NCBI GenBank assembly: GCA_933228675.1
Contig: OW121743.1
Location: 96,101,998-96,165,997, forward strand
Length of the DNA: 64,000 nt
From: Stomorhina lunata
Taxonomy: Eukaryota > Arthropoda > Insecta > Diptera > Rhiniidae
Reading direction: 5' to 3'
Every line of letters begins with the position of its first letter. The first letter of the stretch is position 1. Both the position numbers and the translations under genes were made by a program. This document shows, one piece after another, positions 48,205 through 58,840 of the stretch. The notes under the pieces are model-generated. The model had not been told where the DNA came from. It saw only the letters and a program-made list of their open reading frames with translations, and did not search any database.

Positions 48205-48636
48205 AATTTTTTTATCAAAAATTTTTCTATCAAAAATTTTGTTATCAAAAATTTTTCTATAGAAAATTTTTTTATTAAAAATTTTTCTATAGAACATTTT
48301 TTTATTAAAAATTTTTCTATAGAAAATTTTTTTTATCAAAAATTTTTCTACAGAAAATTTTTTTATCAAAAATTTTTCTATAGAAAATTTTTTTATCAAA
48401 AATTTTTCTATAGAAAATTTTTTTTCCAAAAATTTTTCTATAGAAAATTTTTTTTCCAAAAATTTTTCTATAGAAAATTTTTTTCCAAAAATTTTTCTAT
48501 AGAAAATTTTTTTATCAAAAATTTTTCTATAGAAAATTTTTTTTATCAAAAATTTTTCTATAGAAAATTTTTTTATCAAAAATTTTTCTATAGAAAATTT
48601 TTTTATCAAAAATGTTTCTATAGAAAATTTTTTTAG
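48205..48636. repeat. Minisatellite family J, second block
   Basis: About 14 nearly identical 30-bp units (AAAATTTTTTTATC plus AAAAATTTTTCTATAG), with runs of a TTTTTTCC variant in three adjacent copies at 48420-48490. The minus frame 48178-48669 (163 codons) is a translation of the array in units of ten residues. The array stops at 48636 where the 463-bp units begin and resumes in the same orientation at 50768. Confidence 0.9.
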
Positions 48637-49951
48637 TGAAAAATTAGGTTTAATCAGGCTTGAGTTCATTTAACTTTCAAATTATTAATTTTGAAAATTT
48701 GAAAAGTAATTGTGGAGAAAAACTGAAAAAATTATTTTTGAACGCGGCTCAGTGGATTGCAATTTCTGTCCCGCCACAGGACGTCATCAGCACTTAGCGC
48801 CCTCGACCACAGTCGAGTTGTCAAATTGCAGAGATAATCATCAATTTAACTCATTGAGTTTGATCGAACATCACTACGTTTAATTGATTGTGTATTCTCC
48901 TATTACTTGTTTTGCTCGATCTTTTCACTTGCCGTTGGCATGTAGAGAAGAACAAGACTTTTTGGTTTGATGCTATTTTTAGAATAGTAACAATGTTAAC
49001 AACATATGTATGTAAGTAAATTACATGAATGTATGTAAATGCAACGTGCCCTTTGCTTTTATTTATTTGGGAATTAATTATTCGAACTTTAGAATTGATT
49101 GAAAAATTAGGTTTAATCAGGCTTGAGTTCATTTAACTTTCAAATTATTAATTTTGAAAATTTGAAAAGTAATTGTGGAGAAAAACTGAAAAAATTATTT
49201 TTGAACGCGGCTCAGTGGATTGCAATTTCTGTCCCGCCACAGGACGTCATCAGCACTTAGCGCCCTCGACCACAGTCGAGTTGTCAAATTGCAGAGATAA
49301 TCATCAATTTAACTCATTGAGTTTGATCGAACATCACTACGTTTAATTGATTGTGTATTCTCCTATTACTTGTTTTGCTCGATCTTTTCACTTACCGTTG
49401 GCATGTAGAGAAGAACAAGACTTTTTGGTTTGATGCTATTTTTAGAATAGTAACAATGTTAACAACATATGTATGTAAGTAAATTACATGAATGTATGTA
49501 AATGCAACGTGCCCTTTGCTTTTATTTATTTGGGAATTAATTATTCGAACTTTAGAATTGATTGAAAAATTAGGTTTAATCAGGCTTGAGTTCATTTAAC
49601 TTTCAAATTATTAATTTTGAAAATTTGAAAAGTAATTGTGGAGAAAAACTGAAAAAATTATTTTTGAACGCGGCTCAGTGGATTGCAATTTCTGTCCCGC
49701 CACAGGACGTCATCAGCACTTAGCGCCCTCGACCACAGTCGAGTTGTCAAATTGCAGAGATAATCATCAATTTAACTCATTGAGTTTGATCGAACATCAC
49801 TACGTTTAATTGATTGTGTATTCTCCTATTACTTGTTTTGCTCGATCTTTTCACTTGCCGTTGGCATGTAGAGAAGCACAAGACTTTTTGGTTTGATGCT
49901 ATTTTTAGAATAGTAACAATGTTAACAACATATGTATGTAAGTAAATTACA
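48637..49951 (-). repeat. 463-bp unit, 2.84 tandem copies (left arm of a palindrome)
   Basis: Copies begin at 48637, 49100 and 49563, exactly 463 bp apart, and are almost identical (for example one G/A change in CTTGCCGTTGGC at about 49395). Each contains a G+C-richer core: GAACGCGGCTCAGTGGATTG, TGTCCCGCCACAGGACGTC and CGCCCTCGACCACAGTCGAG. On the minus strand this core reads TGGTCGAGGGCGCTAAG, like a tRNA-Ser/Leu A box, then ATTGCAATCCACTG, a possible B box, so it may be a tRNA-derived SINE. A 93-codon frame repeats with the unit but has no recognised domain. A diverged copy lies at 15490-15680. Confidence 0.85.
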
Positions 49952-49960
49952 TACATTTCA

Positions 49961-50767
49961 CATGCCAACGGCAAGTGAAAAGATCGAGCAAAACAAGTAA
50001 TAGGAGAATACACAATCAATTAAACGTAGTGATGTTCGATCAAACTCAATGAGTTAAATTGATGATTATCTCTGCAATTTGACAACTCGACTGTGGTCGA
50101 GGGCGCTAAGTGCTGATGACGTCCTGTGGCGGGACAGAAATTGCAATCCACTGAGCCGCGTTCAAAAATAATTTTTTCAGTTTTTCTCCACAATTACTTT
50201 TCAAATTTTCAAAATTAATAATTTGAAAGTTAAATGAACTCAAGCCTGATTAAACCTAATTTTTCAATCAATTCTAAAGTTCGAATAATTAATTCCCAAA
50301 TAAATAAAAGCAAAGGGCACGTTGCATTTACATACATTCATGTAATTTACTTACATACATATGTTGTTAACATTGTTACTATTCTAAAAATAGCATCAAA
50401 CCAAAAAGTCTTGTTCTTCTCTACATGCCAACGGCAAGTGAAAAGATCGAGCAAAACAAGTAATAGGAGAATACACAATCAATTAAACGTAGTGATGTTC
50501 GATCAAACTCAATGAGTTAAATTGATGATTATCTCTGCAATTTGACAACTCGACTGTGGTCGAGGGCGCTAAGTGCTGATGACGTCCTGTGGCGGGACAG
50601 AAATTGCAATCCACTGAGCCGCGTTCAAAAATAATTTTTTCAGTTTTTCTCCACAATTACTTTTCAAATTTTCAAAATTAATAATTTGAAAGTTAAATGA
50701 ACTCAAGCCTGATTAAACCTAATTTTTCAATCAATTCTAAAGTTCGAATAATTAATTCCCAAATAAA
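49961..50767 (+). repeat. 463-bp unit, inverted copies (right arm of the palindrome)
   Basis: One partial (49961-50266), one complete (50267-50729) and one truncated copy (50730-50767) of the same unit lie on the other strand. Base 49961 pairs with 49868 and the pairing runs outward to 50767/49062, giving arms of about 806 bp with only rare mismatches around a 92-nt loop (49869-49960). The break at 50767 falls inside a unit and joins directly to family J repeat. Confidence 0.9.
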
Positions 50768-51140
50768 GAAAATTTTTTTATCAAAAATTTTTATATAGAA
50801 CATTTTTTTTTAATTTTTCTATAGAAAATCTTTTCATCAAAAATGTTTCTATAATTTTTTATCAAAACTTTTTCTTTAAAAAATTTTTGTATCTAATTTT
50901 TTTTTAATTTATAGAAAATTTTTTTTCTGTAGAAAAGTTTTCAATAGAAAATAATCTTATAAAAATTTTGCTATACAAAATTTTTTTTATCAAAAATTTG
51001 TCTATAGAAATTTGTCTATAGAAATTTTTTTATGAAAAATTTTTTTATCAAAAATTTTACTGTGATAAATTGTTTCTCAAAAATTTTTCTACAAAAAATT
51101 TTGTTATCAAAAACTTTTTCTATAGAAAATTTTTTGGATC
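50768..51140. repeat. Minisatellite family J, third block
   Basis: AAAATTTTTTTATC plus AAAAATTTTTATATAG units run in the same orientation as 48205-48636 but are more diverged. The palindrome therefore interrupts what was probably one array. Confidence 0.8.
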
Positions 51141-51155
51141 GAAAATATCTAAAAG

Positions 51156-51650
51156 CAAGTAAGAAAGTGCTACAGTCGGTCAAGCCCGACCATACGATAC
51201 CCTTCACCACTAAGGTCAAAGGTGTTTTTTTCCTATATAAGACAAATTTTGCCATCATACAACCATTTTATCAAAACTTATATATTTAAGCTAATTCCGT
51301 CATTTGGACTTATATGGGTCAAATGTGGACCGATTATCTCGAAATTTGTTGAATTAAATACAGTTGTTACAAAAATAAACTTAGAATTCTCATTTTTTTT
51401 AGATTTAAGAATGTTTTAGTGATTTTTGTCTCATCTAGTGCGTTTTGACAGAAGAGTTTGTATGGGAGATATGGTCAAATGTGGACCGATTTCAACGAAA
51501 TTTGGTACAGTAATTTAGGTTTACATAAGCAGTTGTTTAAGAAGTTGTTTCAAATTTCATGAAAAAATATTGACATTTGTCTCCAATATATCAATTCCGA
51601 GAAGTGGGACCTATGGAAGGTACCGCCTATGGTGGTGAATGTTATAAAAA
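51156..51650 (+). mobile_element. DINE-like element, family D, copy 1
   Basis: It starts CAAGTAAGAAAGTGCTACAG with a stem GTCGG/CCGAC (51175-51190), then CATACGATACCCTTCACCAC. The body has TATGGGAGATATGGTCAAAT, GTGGACCGATTTCAACGAAA and TTCCGAGAAGTGGGACCTAT. It ends GGTGGTGAATGTTATAAAAA. The subterminal ATACCCTTCACCA and TGGTGGTGAATGTTAT are inverted versions of each other, as in DINE-1-type elements. It is non-coding. Confidence 0.65.
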
Positions 51651-53465
51651 TGATTATAGTGAAAATTTTTGTATTAAAACTTATTGAAAACTTAGTTTTA
51701 GAAAAAATTTAAAAATTTAAATTTTTTTCTAAAAATATCGATATAATACAAAATTTAAATAAAAATTCTTTTGCAAAGGAAAAATCAAATCTTTAATGTT
51801 TCCAAAATTTTAGAATGCTTTCCTTTAGTTTTATGCTTAAGATTGAATATTCAAAAATCTATTTTTGCACTTAAAATCTAATTTCTTTCAAATCTCACAA
51901 AAAAATTATTTAGACTAACATGGATTAGACACTGACATGTTATAATTCTCTGAAATGTACAACATATAAAACAAAAATTGTACAATTGTACAACAATACA
52001 CATTTTTATCTAAGCTTTTGATTAATAGAAGTAGCTTGTTCCTGAGTGATAAACTAGTTAAACGTTAAATTTAAAATTTATCAACAAGCCGCCTTAACAA
52101 ATTTCTTAAAAGTGATTTAAAATTTTTAACACAAAACTTAAGGTATTGCAAAGTCATCACAAACAAATTTAAAGACCCCAGTGGGAAAAATAAATAACAG
52201 AACAAATGTCTTTAAAACCTTTAGTGTCGATTTCTATTGCTCAGGGAGCTATAACAAATATCAATTAATTTACTATAAATCTCAACAATATTCCTTTGTA
52301 TTCCAAAAATTTTACAAACTTAATTTCTCCTATATTAATAAAATTTTAACAAGAGATTTAATCCTGTTGTCAGCCAAACGCTTAAAACTGTCAAACCCTG
52401 CCTTCATTAATTTTCTATAAAAAATTTTATTGAAATACTTGAAAAATATACAATTAATCTTAAATTAGCTGCCATAACATAAATTCTAAATGACAACTTA
52501 ACAGTTGTCAGACATGAGTACTTGTGCCTTTTTGTGCCCCCTTTTACTTCAGAGACATTTATAAAATAAATTCCATATCAAGCAAATACATCCTCCAAAA
52601 TAAATACATTTTCCCCCTTTACCTTTTAAGAATGTTCCAAAATTTTCATGTATTACACGCATCGTCAATGCCTATAAAATGTATATATATGTATGTTTTT
52701 GTTATTGTATTTCCGGCTGCTATCTATTTTTATAACAAACAACAACAACGAAAAAAAAGCTTCAAAATATATAATTTAGTATTATTTTTAGCTGAACATC
52801 CTCCAAAAATATTCAATTTAATATTTGTAAAGTAAATATTTGTTTTATCGAAGGTGTGTTCACAAGTGTTTAAAGTGTGTGTATTTTTTTGTTTTTTTGG
52901 TTTTCGATATTTTCGTTATTTTTAAACCCTTTGGCTTTTTCAATTTAATTTCATTTTATTTCATTCATTTGAGATTTTATTTATATTTATGTATAATTTC
53001 ATTGATGTTATTACATTTAAATTGTATTTAAATTTATTTTCGAGTGGTAAACATATTCTTATTATTTTTTTTTGCCGCCTGTTAGGTATAAATAAATATG
53101 AATGAATTTTTGGAAAATTTTGTTTGGATTTAATTTAACCGGTGGTTTTAAATATTATTATTTTTTTGTTATATTAAACAAACATGTACCTATTATTTAT
53201 TATGAAATAAATGTGTTATTTTATGGAAATATAAAAAGTTTTGATTTCTCTGTCATATTTGGAGTATTTAAATATTTTGATTTTTTGATTAAAAACATTT
53301 CTCAAACTATAACAAGAAATAATTTGTAAATCAAAATATCAAAGCCTTTCTTAAATGTTTCTGTGAACTCTTTAAAATACAAATAATTAAATATCCAAGA
53401 ACTTGTCTTTTGGATATCTTTTTAGAAGATTTTAAACATTTCTTTGATAAAATTTAAAAAAAAAA
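51651..53465. other. Spacer; no gene seen
   Basis: A/T-rich sequence with several open frames (52181-52420, 52524-52835, 52840-53031, 53102-53329), all rich in F/I/Y/N/K without recognisable motifs. ACATGGATTAGACACTGACAT near 51920 matches text at 47411-47432, so a piece of a dispersed repeat may be present. Confidence 0.4.
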
Positions 53466-54078
53466 CAAGTAAGAAATGCTATAGTCGGTCAAGTCCGACT
53501 ATATGATTCCCTTCACTATTAAGGTCGAAAGTGTTCTTTTTCGTGTATAAAGACAAATATTTGCTAAATTTTGTCATCATACAAATATTTTCTCAAGCCT
53601 TATATGAGTGCTATTGTCAAATGTAGACCGATTATCTCGAAATTTAGCAAATAGATTATAACTTTTACAAAAAATAAACTTAAAAGTGTCATTGTCTCTA
53701 AACTTACGAGCGTTTTAGGGAATTTTATCTCATTTAGTGAGTTTTGACAGAAAAGTTTGTATGGAAGCTATGGTCAAATATGAATTGATTTCGAAATTTG
53801 GTGCAGTGATTTTGGTTTACATAAGCATTATTTGTTTTAAATTTCATAAAAAAATATTGGTATTTGAGCTGTGCCAAATTTCATCAAATTATCTTTAAAA
53901 TTGCTATCTGTACTTTGATTAGCCTTCCAGACGGACAGCTCGGAACGACTTAGGCAGTGATTCTGTATTCTTTTGGTATACTTATAGGTGGGCCTAAGAC
54001 CAATATTATTGTGCATTGCATACATCATCTCAAACTTATAATACCATTTTATCTTAAGGTAATCAAGGGTATAAAAAT
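53466..54078 (+). mobile_element. DINE-like element, family D, copy 2
   Basis: CAAGTAAGAAATGCTATAGT is followed by a stem AGTCGG-TCAAGT-CCGACT, then GATTCCCTTCACTATTAAGG. It includes TATGGAAGCTATGGTCAAAT, an incomplete GACGGACAG microsatellite core near 53930, and an end CAAGGGTATAAAAATC. The 3' half differs from the other two copies, so it is either longer or rearranged. Confidence 0.6.
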
Positions 54079-54203
54079 CCGCAACCAGAGACTTCTAACT
54101 TTAAATAAAACTCTACTAGTTCTCTTTTTGAATATATATATTTTTTTGGAAAAATATTTTTGCTACAATTAAACAAAAACAAAAAATCATTTTACCCATA
54201 TAC

Positions 54204-54305
54204 ATGACCTCTAAAACTGCCTTCTTAGTGGATATGCTCAGCGATACACGAAATAATATAATGGCTTTATCAAATGCTCTATTTGATCCTAACATTTATC
54301 GAAAA
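54204..54305 (+). pseudogene. Short protein-like gene fragment, possibly MIF4G/NOM1-like
   Basis: About 33 codons from an ATG read as plausible protein, with balanced composition unlike any other frame in the window: it starts MTSKTAFLVDML, has R-N-N-x-M at residues 16-20, and F-D-P near residues 27-29. The spacing F-x-x-(D/E)-x-(L/M)...(K/R)-N-N-x-M...(F/Y)-D-P resembles, from memory, the end of the MIF4G domain in NOM1/SGD1-type nucleolar proteins. That is a weak pattern match and not an identification. The frame then runs into the DINE-like copy starting at 54306, where it loses protein character. It sits in a 225-bp gap between two same-strand DINE-like elements, so it may be captured or interrupted gene sequence. 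I cannot tell whether it is a broken exon or chance. Confidence 0.25.
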
Positions 54306-54883
54306 CAAGTAAGAAAGTGCTATAGTCGGTCAAGCCTGACCATACGATACCCTTCACCAATAAGGTCAAAGGTGTTCTTTTTCCTGTATAAAGACAAATA
54401 TTTGCCAAATTTTCCCATCATACAAACATTTTCTTAAAACTTATATACTTAAGGTGTTTTCATCATTTTGACTTATATGAGAGCTAGGGTCAAATGTGGA
54501 CCGATTATCTCGAAATTTGATTACAGTTATTACAAGAATTATGTTTGCAAAAAATAAACTTAAAATTCTCATTATCTTCAGATTTGAGAGCGTTTTAGTG
54601 ATTTTTGTCTCATTTAGTGCATTTTGACCAATGAGTTTGTATGGGAGCTATGGTTAAATGTCTACCGATTTCAACGAAATTTGATACGGTGATTTTTGTT
54701 TACATAAGCAGTATTTGTTTTAAATTTCATGAAAAATATTGATATTTGTGGCCAATATATCAATTCCGGGAAGTGGGACCTATGGGAGGTACCATAAATA
54801 TTCAACCGATTTTGACAAATTTAAATAGCCATGGTCCCATTATCAAAAATCGACTCAGAAAGTGGTGGTAAAGGGTATAAAAA
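54306..54883 (+). mobile_element. DINE-like element, family D, copy 3
   Basis: The most complete of the three. It starts CAAGTAAGAAAGTGCTATAG with GTCGGTCAAGCCTGAC, then CATACGATACCCTTCACCAA. The body has GAGAGCTAGGGTCAAATGTG, TATGGGAGCTATGGTTAAAT and TTCCGGGAAGTGGGACCTAT. The end is AGTGGTGGTAAAGGGTATAA. The inverted subterminal pair ATACCCTTCACCA / TGGTGGTAAAGGGTAT is clear. The frame at 54204-54437 reads partly through it; that part is not protein. Confidence 0.7.
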
Positions 54884-54960
54884 TATAATAGACTGGGATC
54901 AAGTGCGAATAATTTTTGTTTTTGAATAACATTTACATCTAAACAATTTTGTTATTTTTT
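54884..54960 (+). repeat. Family S end fragment
   Basis: GACTGGGATCAAGTGCGAATA, TTTTTGAATAACATTTACATC and ACAATTTTGTTA match the text after the hairpin of family S at 48171-48205 and at 57465-57510. Only the end of the element is present. Confidence 0.45.
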
Positions 54961-56754
54961 TTCAAAATTCTTACTAAATAGTAAAGCATATGGACCATTG
55001 TAGAATAAAATGTAAAAAAGTTTATTTTTCCTAAATCTCTTAAATAACAAATCATAGGGGAAAACCTTGAAAAATCCCAATTTTGAAATTCTTAAAAAAA
55101 TAATTCTCTTTAAGTTACAATAATTTAAATTGGCCACAAAAATTTATTTGGTGTAAAGATAAGTTGAGACAGTTTTAATTTGAAAAAACCATAAATAACC
55201 ATAAATATAATAATATTTAAAAACCCACCACCAAACATGCAAAAGGCAATCTGAAATCAAGCGAAAAATTAAATGTATAAATTTCCTTCATAACTTTTGT
55301 TCCCTTTTCAAAAAGAAAACAAAATTTAATATAAACCAAAACGAGAAAAGGAAAGGGAACATTTATAAGAAAAAAGGCAATCATCCCGTTACCGTATAAA
55401 ATATCATTTTCAAACAGTTAACCACATAATTAATAGCATTTACTAATTATGGTCGCCGGAAGTGAAGATGAAGCTAAAGGAGTAAAGTGTAGAAACAAAA
55501 TTTGATAAGTAACTACTTAAGCATTTGAAATATGATAACTTTAATATTAAATATGCTTGACAAATTGTGTTCAACTCAAAGTTTGAAAAATTAGTTTTAT
55601 TTAAGTTTTTTTTTTTTTATTTCATCAAAAGGTTTGAGAAAATCGTGTGATATCAGTTTAAATTCATAATTTGATTTTTTGCTTTTAAGTTTTGTATTTC
55701 CAAGGATATTGTATATGTGTAAGCAATTAGAATAGTTTATATGATAAATAATTCAAAGTTTTTAAAATCTTTTAACTTTAAATGATAAAAAATATTTAAC
55801 CTCAACTAACTAAGACATATGTTACATAAACTTTCTTAAAGCTTTTTAGGGAAAAGTTTTTGATTTCTGAACAAATTACACAGTACAACAAGAAAAAAAA
55901 AAAACTAACAAGATTCTGTCAAATGTTTTTTGTTTGGCAAATTTGAGGGGGAGAAGAATTATTAGGCAAAAATTTCTTTCTAACAGAAATTTCAATGTTG
56001 TAACTTAGTGTTATTAATATTTCAAAAATTTCTTATGTTTTCTATTCCTATACTTTTCATTTTCTTCTACACATATGCTTTCAATTGCATCCCTCTTTTC
56101 TGCTTGTAAGTCTAATGTTAATGTTTTTTGAAGTTTACTAAACAAAACTTTAAATTTGTTGAAAAAAATGGAAAAATATTTCTTTTAACTACTTTTCTCA
56201 CTGTTTCCTTTCAAAAGTGTTAATTTGTTGTTGCCTGCTTTCCTTGATAATTAAAATATTTATATAAATTAAAAACTTTTTTTGTGCGAAAGCTTTTTGC
56301 CAAGAAATATTTCTTGTCAGAAAGTGCGGCTTTTGGGGTTTACCAACAGAAGAAAAAATGTTCCTTTACCAAAAAAGTAGTTTTCTTTTTCTTTTTTAAT
56401 TTTTTCAAAGAACAAGTTAAAATCCTTGCAACTAAATTAAATTTTGTTAGTGTGTATTTTAAGAAGAAAGTTCAAAAACTATAATAATAATAATTTAGCT
56501 TATTAGACAAGGGGTAAAGTTTTACTTAATATAACTCAGAACCAAAGTGAGTTTTCTTGAAAAATTTTTTAATGATTTTAATGTTTGAAGTAAAACTATA
56601 TAATATTGAAATATGGCAACTAAAAAGCTTGAAAAATCATGTTAATTTACAATTTAACTTAAATTAATCCACTGTTATTGTCTCTTATGTTTATCAATTT
56701 AAACATTTTTTCTTGTATGTACAATTTGTTAAGTGTAGGACCTATTTAATTTGA
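54961..56754. other. Spacer; no gene seen
   Basis: A/T-rich sequence without arrays or terminal repeats. Frames at 54952-55137 (minus) and 56284-56484 (plus) are K/F/L-rich and unrecognised. A small mixed-composition stretch at 55440-55490 (GGTCGCCGGAAGTGAAGATG) has no assignable role. Confidence 0.4.
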
Positions 56755-57092
56755 AAGAATTCGGCTCATTTACCGAAGGACTGTATATATATAATTCCCC
56801 GACAATATACCAATTGGAACAAGTGGTACTTCTCTCAGACAATAAGCTGCATCCGACACTATTTTTAGACTCATTGAAAGGGACCTATGTTTTAACTCCG
56901 GCTCCGAACGGCAATTGCACTAGTTAGAGAAATTTTACATAGCCTAATACTCAATAACCAGTGGCTAGCTGAGTTTTGAGGTGAACCGCCGCTTTTTTGA
57001 TTTTTTTTTCAAGTTGGTCTGCCCGGTGATCGAACATGGGACTTCTGGTATGTTAGGCGGACGACTAACCTGCTATTCCACTGCGGTTCATA
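56755..57092 (-). repeat. tRNA-derived SINE-like element
   Basis: On the minus strand the head reads GAACCGCAGTGGAATAGCAG, GTTAGTCGTCCGCCTAACAT, then CCATGTTCGATCACC, which resembles a tRNA with an A-box region and a B box (GGTTCGANTCC type). After GGGCAGACC comes a body of about 230 bp that includes GTGCAATTGCCGTTCGGAGC and GACCTATGTTTTAACTCCGG in opposite readings. The box spacing fits a tRNA-derived SINE. The ends and a target duplication are not resolved. It is more G+C-rich than the DNA around it. Confidence 0.55.
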
Positions 57093-57332
57093 AAGAGTGA
57101 CTGAACTTAAAGTTTCCAGCTTCAGACCACCAAAACTTTTGTAATGAGATGATCAAGTTGTTATATAACCTAATAATGACTCTAAAATACCCATCGAATA
57201 ACTTATAATCAGAGGTCGGCACAAAGATCACAGAATACATAAATCGTGGGCAGAGGTTGTAAACCACAAAATCAGATTATCAACTGAACAAAGTATGATT
57301 TATAAAAATAATTCGTATTGATTGTGTTTGTA
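57093..57332. other. Short spacer; no gene seen
   Basis: The sequence contains GAGGTCGGCACAAAGATCACAG and CGTGGGCAGAGGTTGTAAAC, with more G and C than average, but nothing I can name. Confidence 0.35.
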
Positions 57333-57800
57333 AAATAAGTAATAATCTGTCTAAAAGTAGAGATACTCCTCTTGAAGAGGTGGCCTAACTAACCATCGAA
57401 ACCCACAAACATTTTTTGGCTCTTATCAATAAATTGTCTTTTACAATAATACATAGATGTAAAAGATCGATAATAATCTTTCTTTTTGAATTATATTTAC
57501 ATCTCGACAATTTTCTTATTTTTATATCTAAAATTTTTTTTATCTAAACTTTTTCTATAGAAAATTCATTAACCTAAAATTTTTCAAAAAGGTTTATCAA
57601 ATATTTTGGATAACAAACATTTAACTCAAAAGTTTTACTTTAGTGTATTGCACTAAGATCCCAATTCATTACAATTACTTATTATTGTGATAAATAGTTT
57701 TTTGATAAAACCAAAAAATGTTGGTGGGGAAACCTTTCCTCGATGCGTTTCGATGGTTGGTTAGGCCATCTCATTAGGAAGTTTATCCCTAATTCTAGAC
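57333..57800. mobile_element. Family S inverted pair (fold-back)
   Basis: The plus copy (57333-57500) carries CTGTCTAAAAGTAGAGATAC, AGAGGTGGCCTAACTAACCA, TCGAAACCCACAAACATTTT; the minus copy (57640-57800) carries the reverse complement with CCAAAAAATGTTGGTGGGGA, CGATGGTTGGTTAGGCCATC and TTATCCCTAATTCTAGACA. The plus copy keeps the terminal hairpin as GTCTTTTACA...TGTAAAAGAT. Arms are about 150-165 bp with a spacer of about 140 bp. Confidence 0.65.
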
Positions 57801-58430
57801 ATAGAAAATTTTTTCATCAAATAATTTTCTATAGAACATTTTTTTTTATCAAAAATGTTTCTATATATATATTTAAAATTTTTCTATAGACAAATTTTTG
57901 AAAAAAATTTTGTATACAAAAATTTTTGATGAAAAAATGTTTTATAGAAAAATTTTAAGTTCAAAAATTTTCTATTGAAAAATTATTGATAAAAAAATTT
58001 TCTATGGAAAAATTTTTGATCCAAAATTTTTATATAGACAATTTTTTTATCCAAAATTTTCTATAGAAAATTTTTTATCAACAATTTGTTTTATATAAAA
58101 TTTTTCTATAGAAAATTCTTTTATAAAAAATTTTTTTAATAGAAAAAATGTTTTTACAGAAAATTTTTTATAGAATTTTTTTTTTATCAAAAATGTTTAG
58201 AAAATAAAAATTTTTTTCTACAGAAAAATATTTTTATCGAAAATTTTTCGTTAAAAGAAAATTTTGAATGAGTTGAAAACTTTTCAATAGAAAAATTTTG
58301 TTTGTGAAAATTTTTCGATAGAAAAATATTTTTTTTTTTTTAATTTTCACAGAAATTTTTATGGAAAAATTTTCCAAAGAAAAATATTTTTGTCAAAAAT
58401 TTTTCTATAAAAAAAATATCTAAGTACCTA
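57525..58430. repeat. Minisatellite related to families G/J, mixed orientation
   Basis: Units of AAAATTTTTCTATAG and AAATTTTTTATC type occur at 57525-57600 and from 57800 onward. Around 57890-58020 the text reads on the opposite strand (AATTTTTGATGAAAAAATG, ATAGAAAAATTTT), then returns. The array is strongly decayed, and its first part overlaps the spacer of the family S fold-back. Confidence 0.7.
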
Positions 58431-58499
58431 AAAAATAGTCTAATTTCTCAAAATATAAAAATCTAAAAATGAAAATTACAAAACGTCATCTTCTTCTGG

Positions 58500-58840
58500 T
58501 GTTTCGGGCTGCCTACTCCTGCTTATAAGTTACTAACATAATAACTTATTTGTACTCAAATGGTAATTAAAATTAATGGCTTGGGTTTAAGTCCATACCA
58601 AGACCAGGTACAGTTTTTTTATTTTATAAATGATTTATATTGAAAAAGTTTTTTTTAACGACATTAAAATTTTAAATATTTTACTATTACTTTTTGTACG
58701 AAATCTTAAAAAAAATAGAACATGAGTCAATATTCTTCAAAATTTTAAACAGGCAATTGATCTTATGGAAATAATGGTTACAAAATATTTTTCAAGTAGG
58801 ATGGTAAGTTCAAGTCCCAAAAACTAGAAAAAAAGCATTT
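58500..58840 (+). repeat. One or two tRNA-like SINE head remnants
   Basis: AATGGCTTGGGTTTAAGTCC and ATACCAAGACCAGG (58577-58612) match the minus-strand sequence at 9510-9545 (AATGGCCCCGGTTCAAATCC, CAACAAGACCA), with a B-box-like core and a T-run after it. A second B-box-like piece, GGTAAGTTCAAGTCCC, lies at 58804-58819. No intact tRNA fold can be made. Confidence 0.4.

Noticed and set aside
47465..48669. Long open frames of 160 and 163 codons over the 47.5-48.7 kb arrays
   Set aside because: They are translations of a 30-bp minisatellite whose unit length is a multiple of three; both strands stay open at once and the products are ten-residue F/I/K/N/E repeats.
48851..50515. A 93-codon frame repeated in several 463-bp units
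   Set aside because: It recurs only because the units are near identical; the diverged copy at 15490-15680 does not visibly keep it, and it has no domain.
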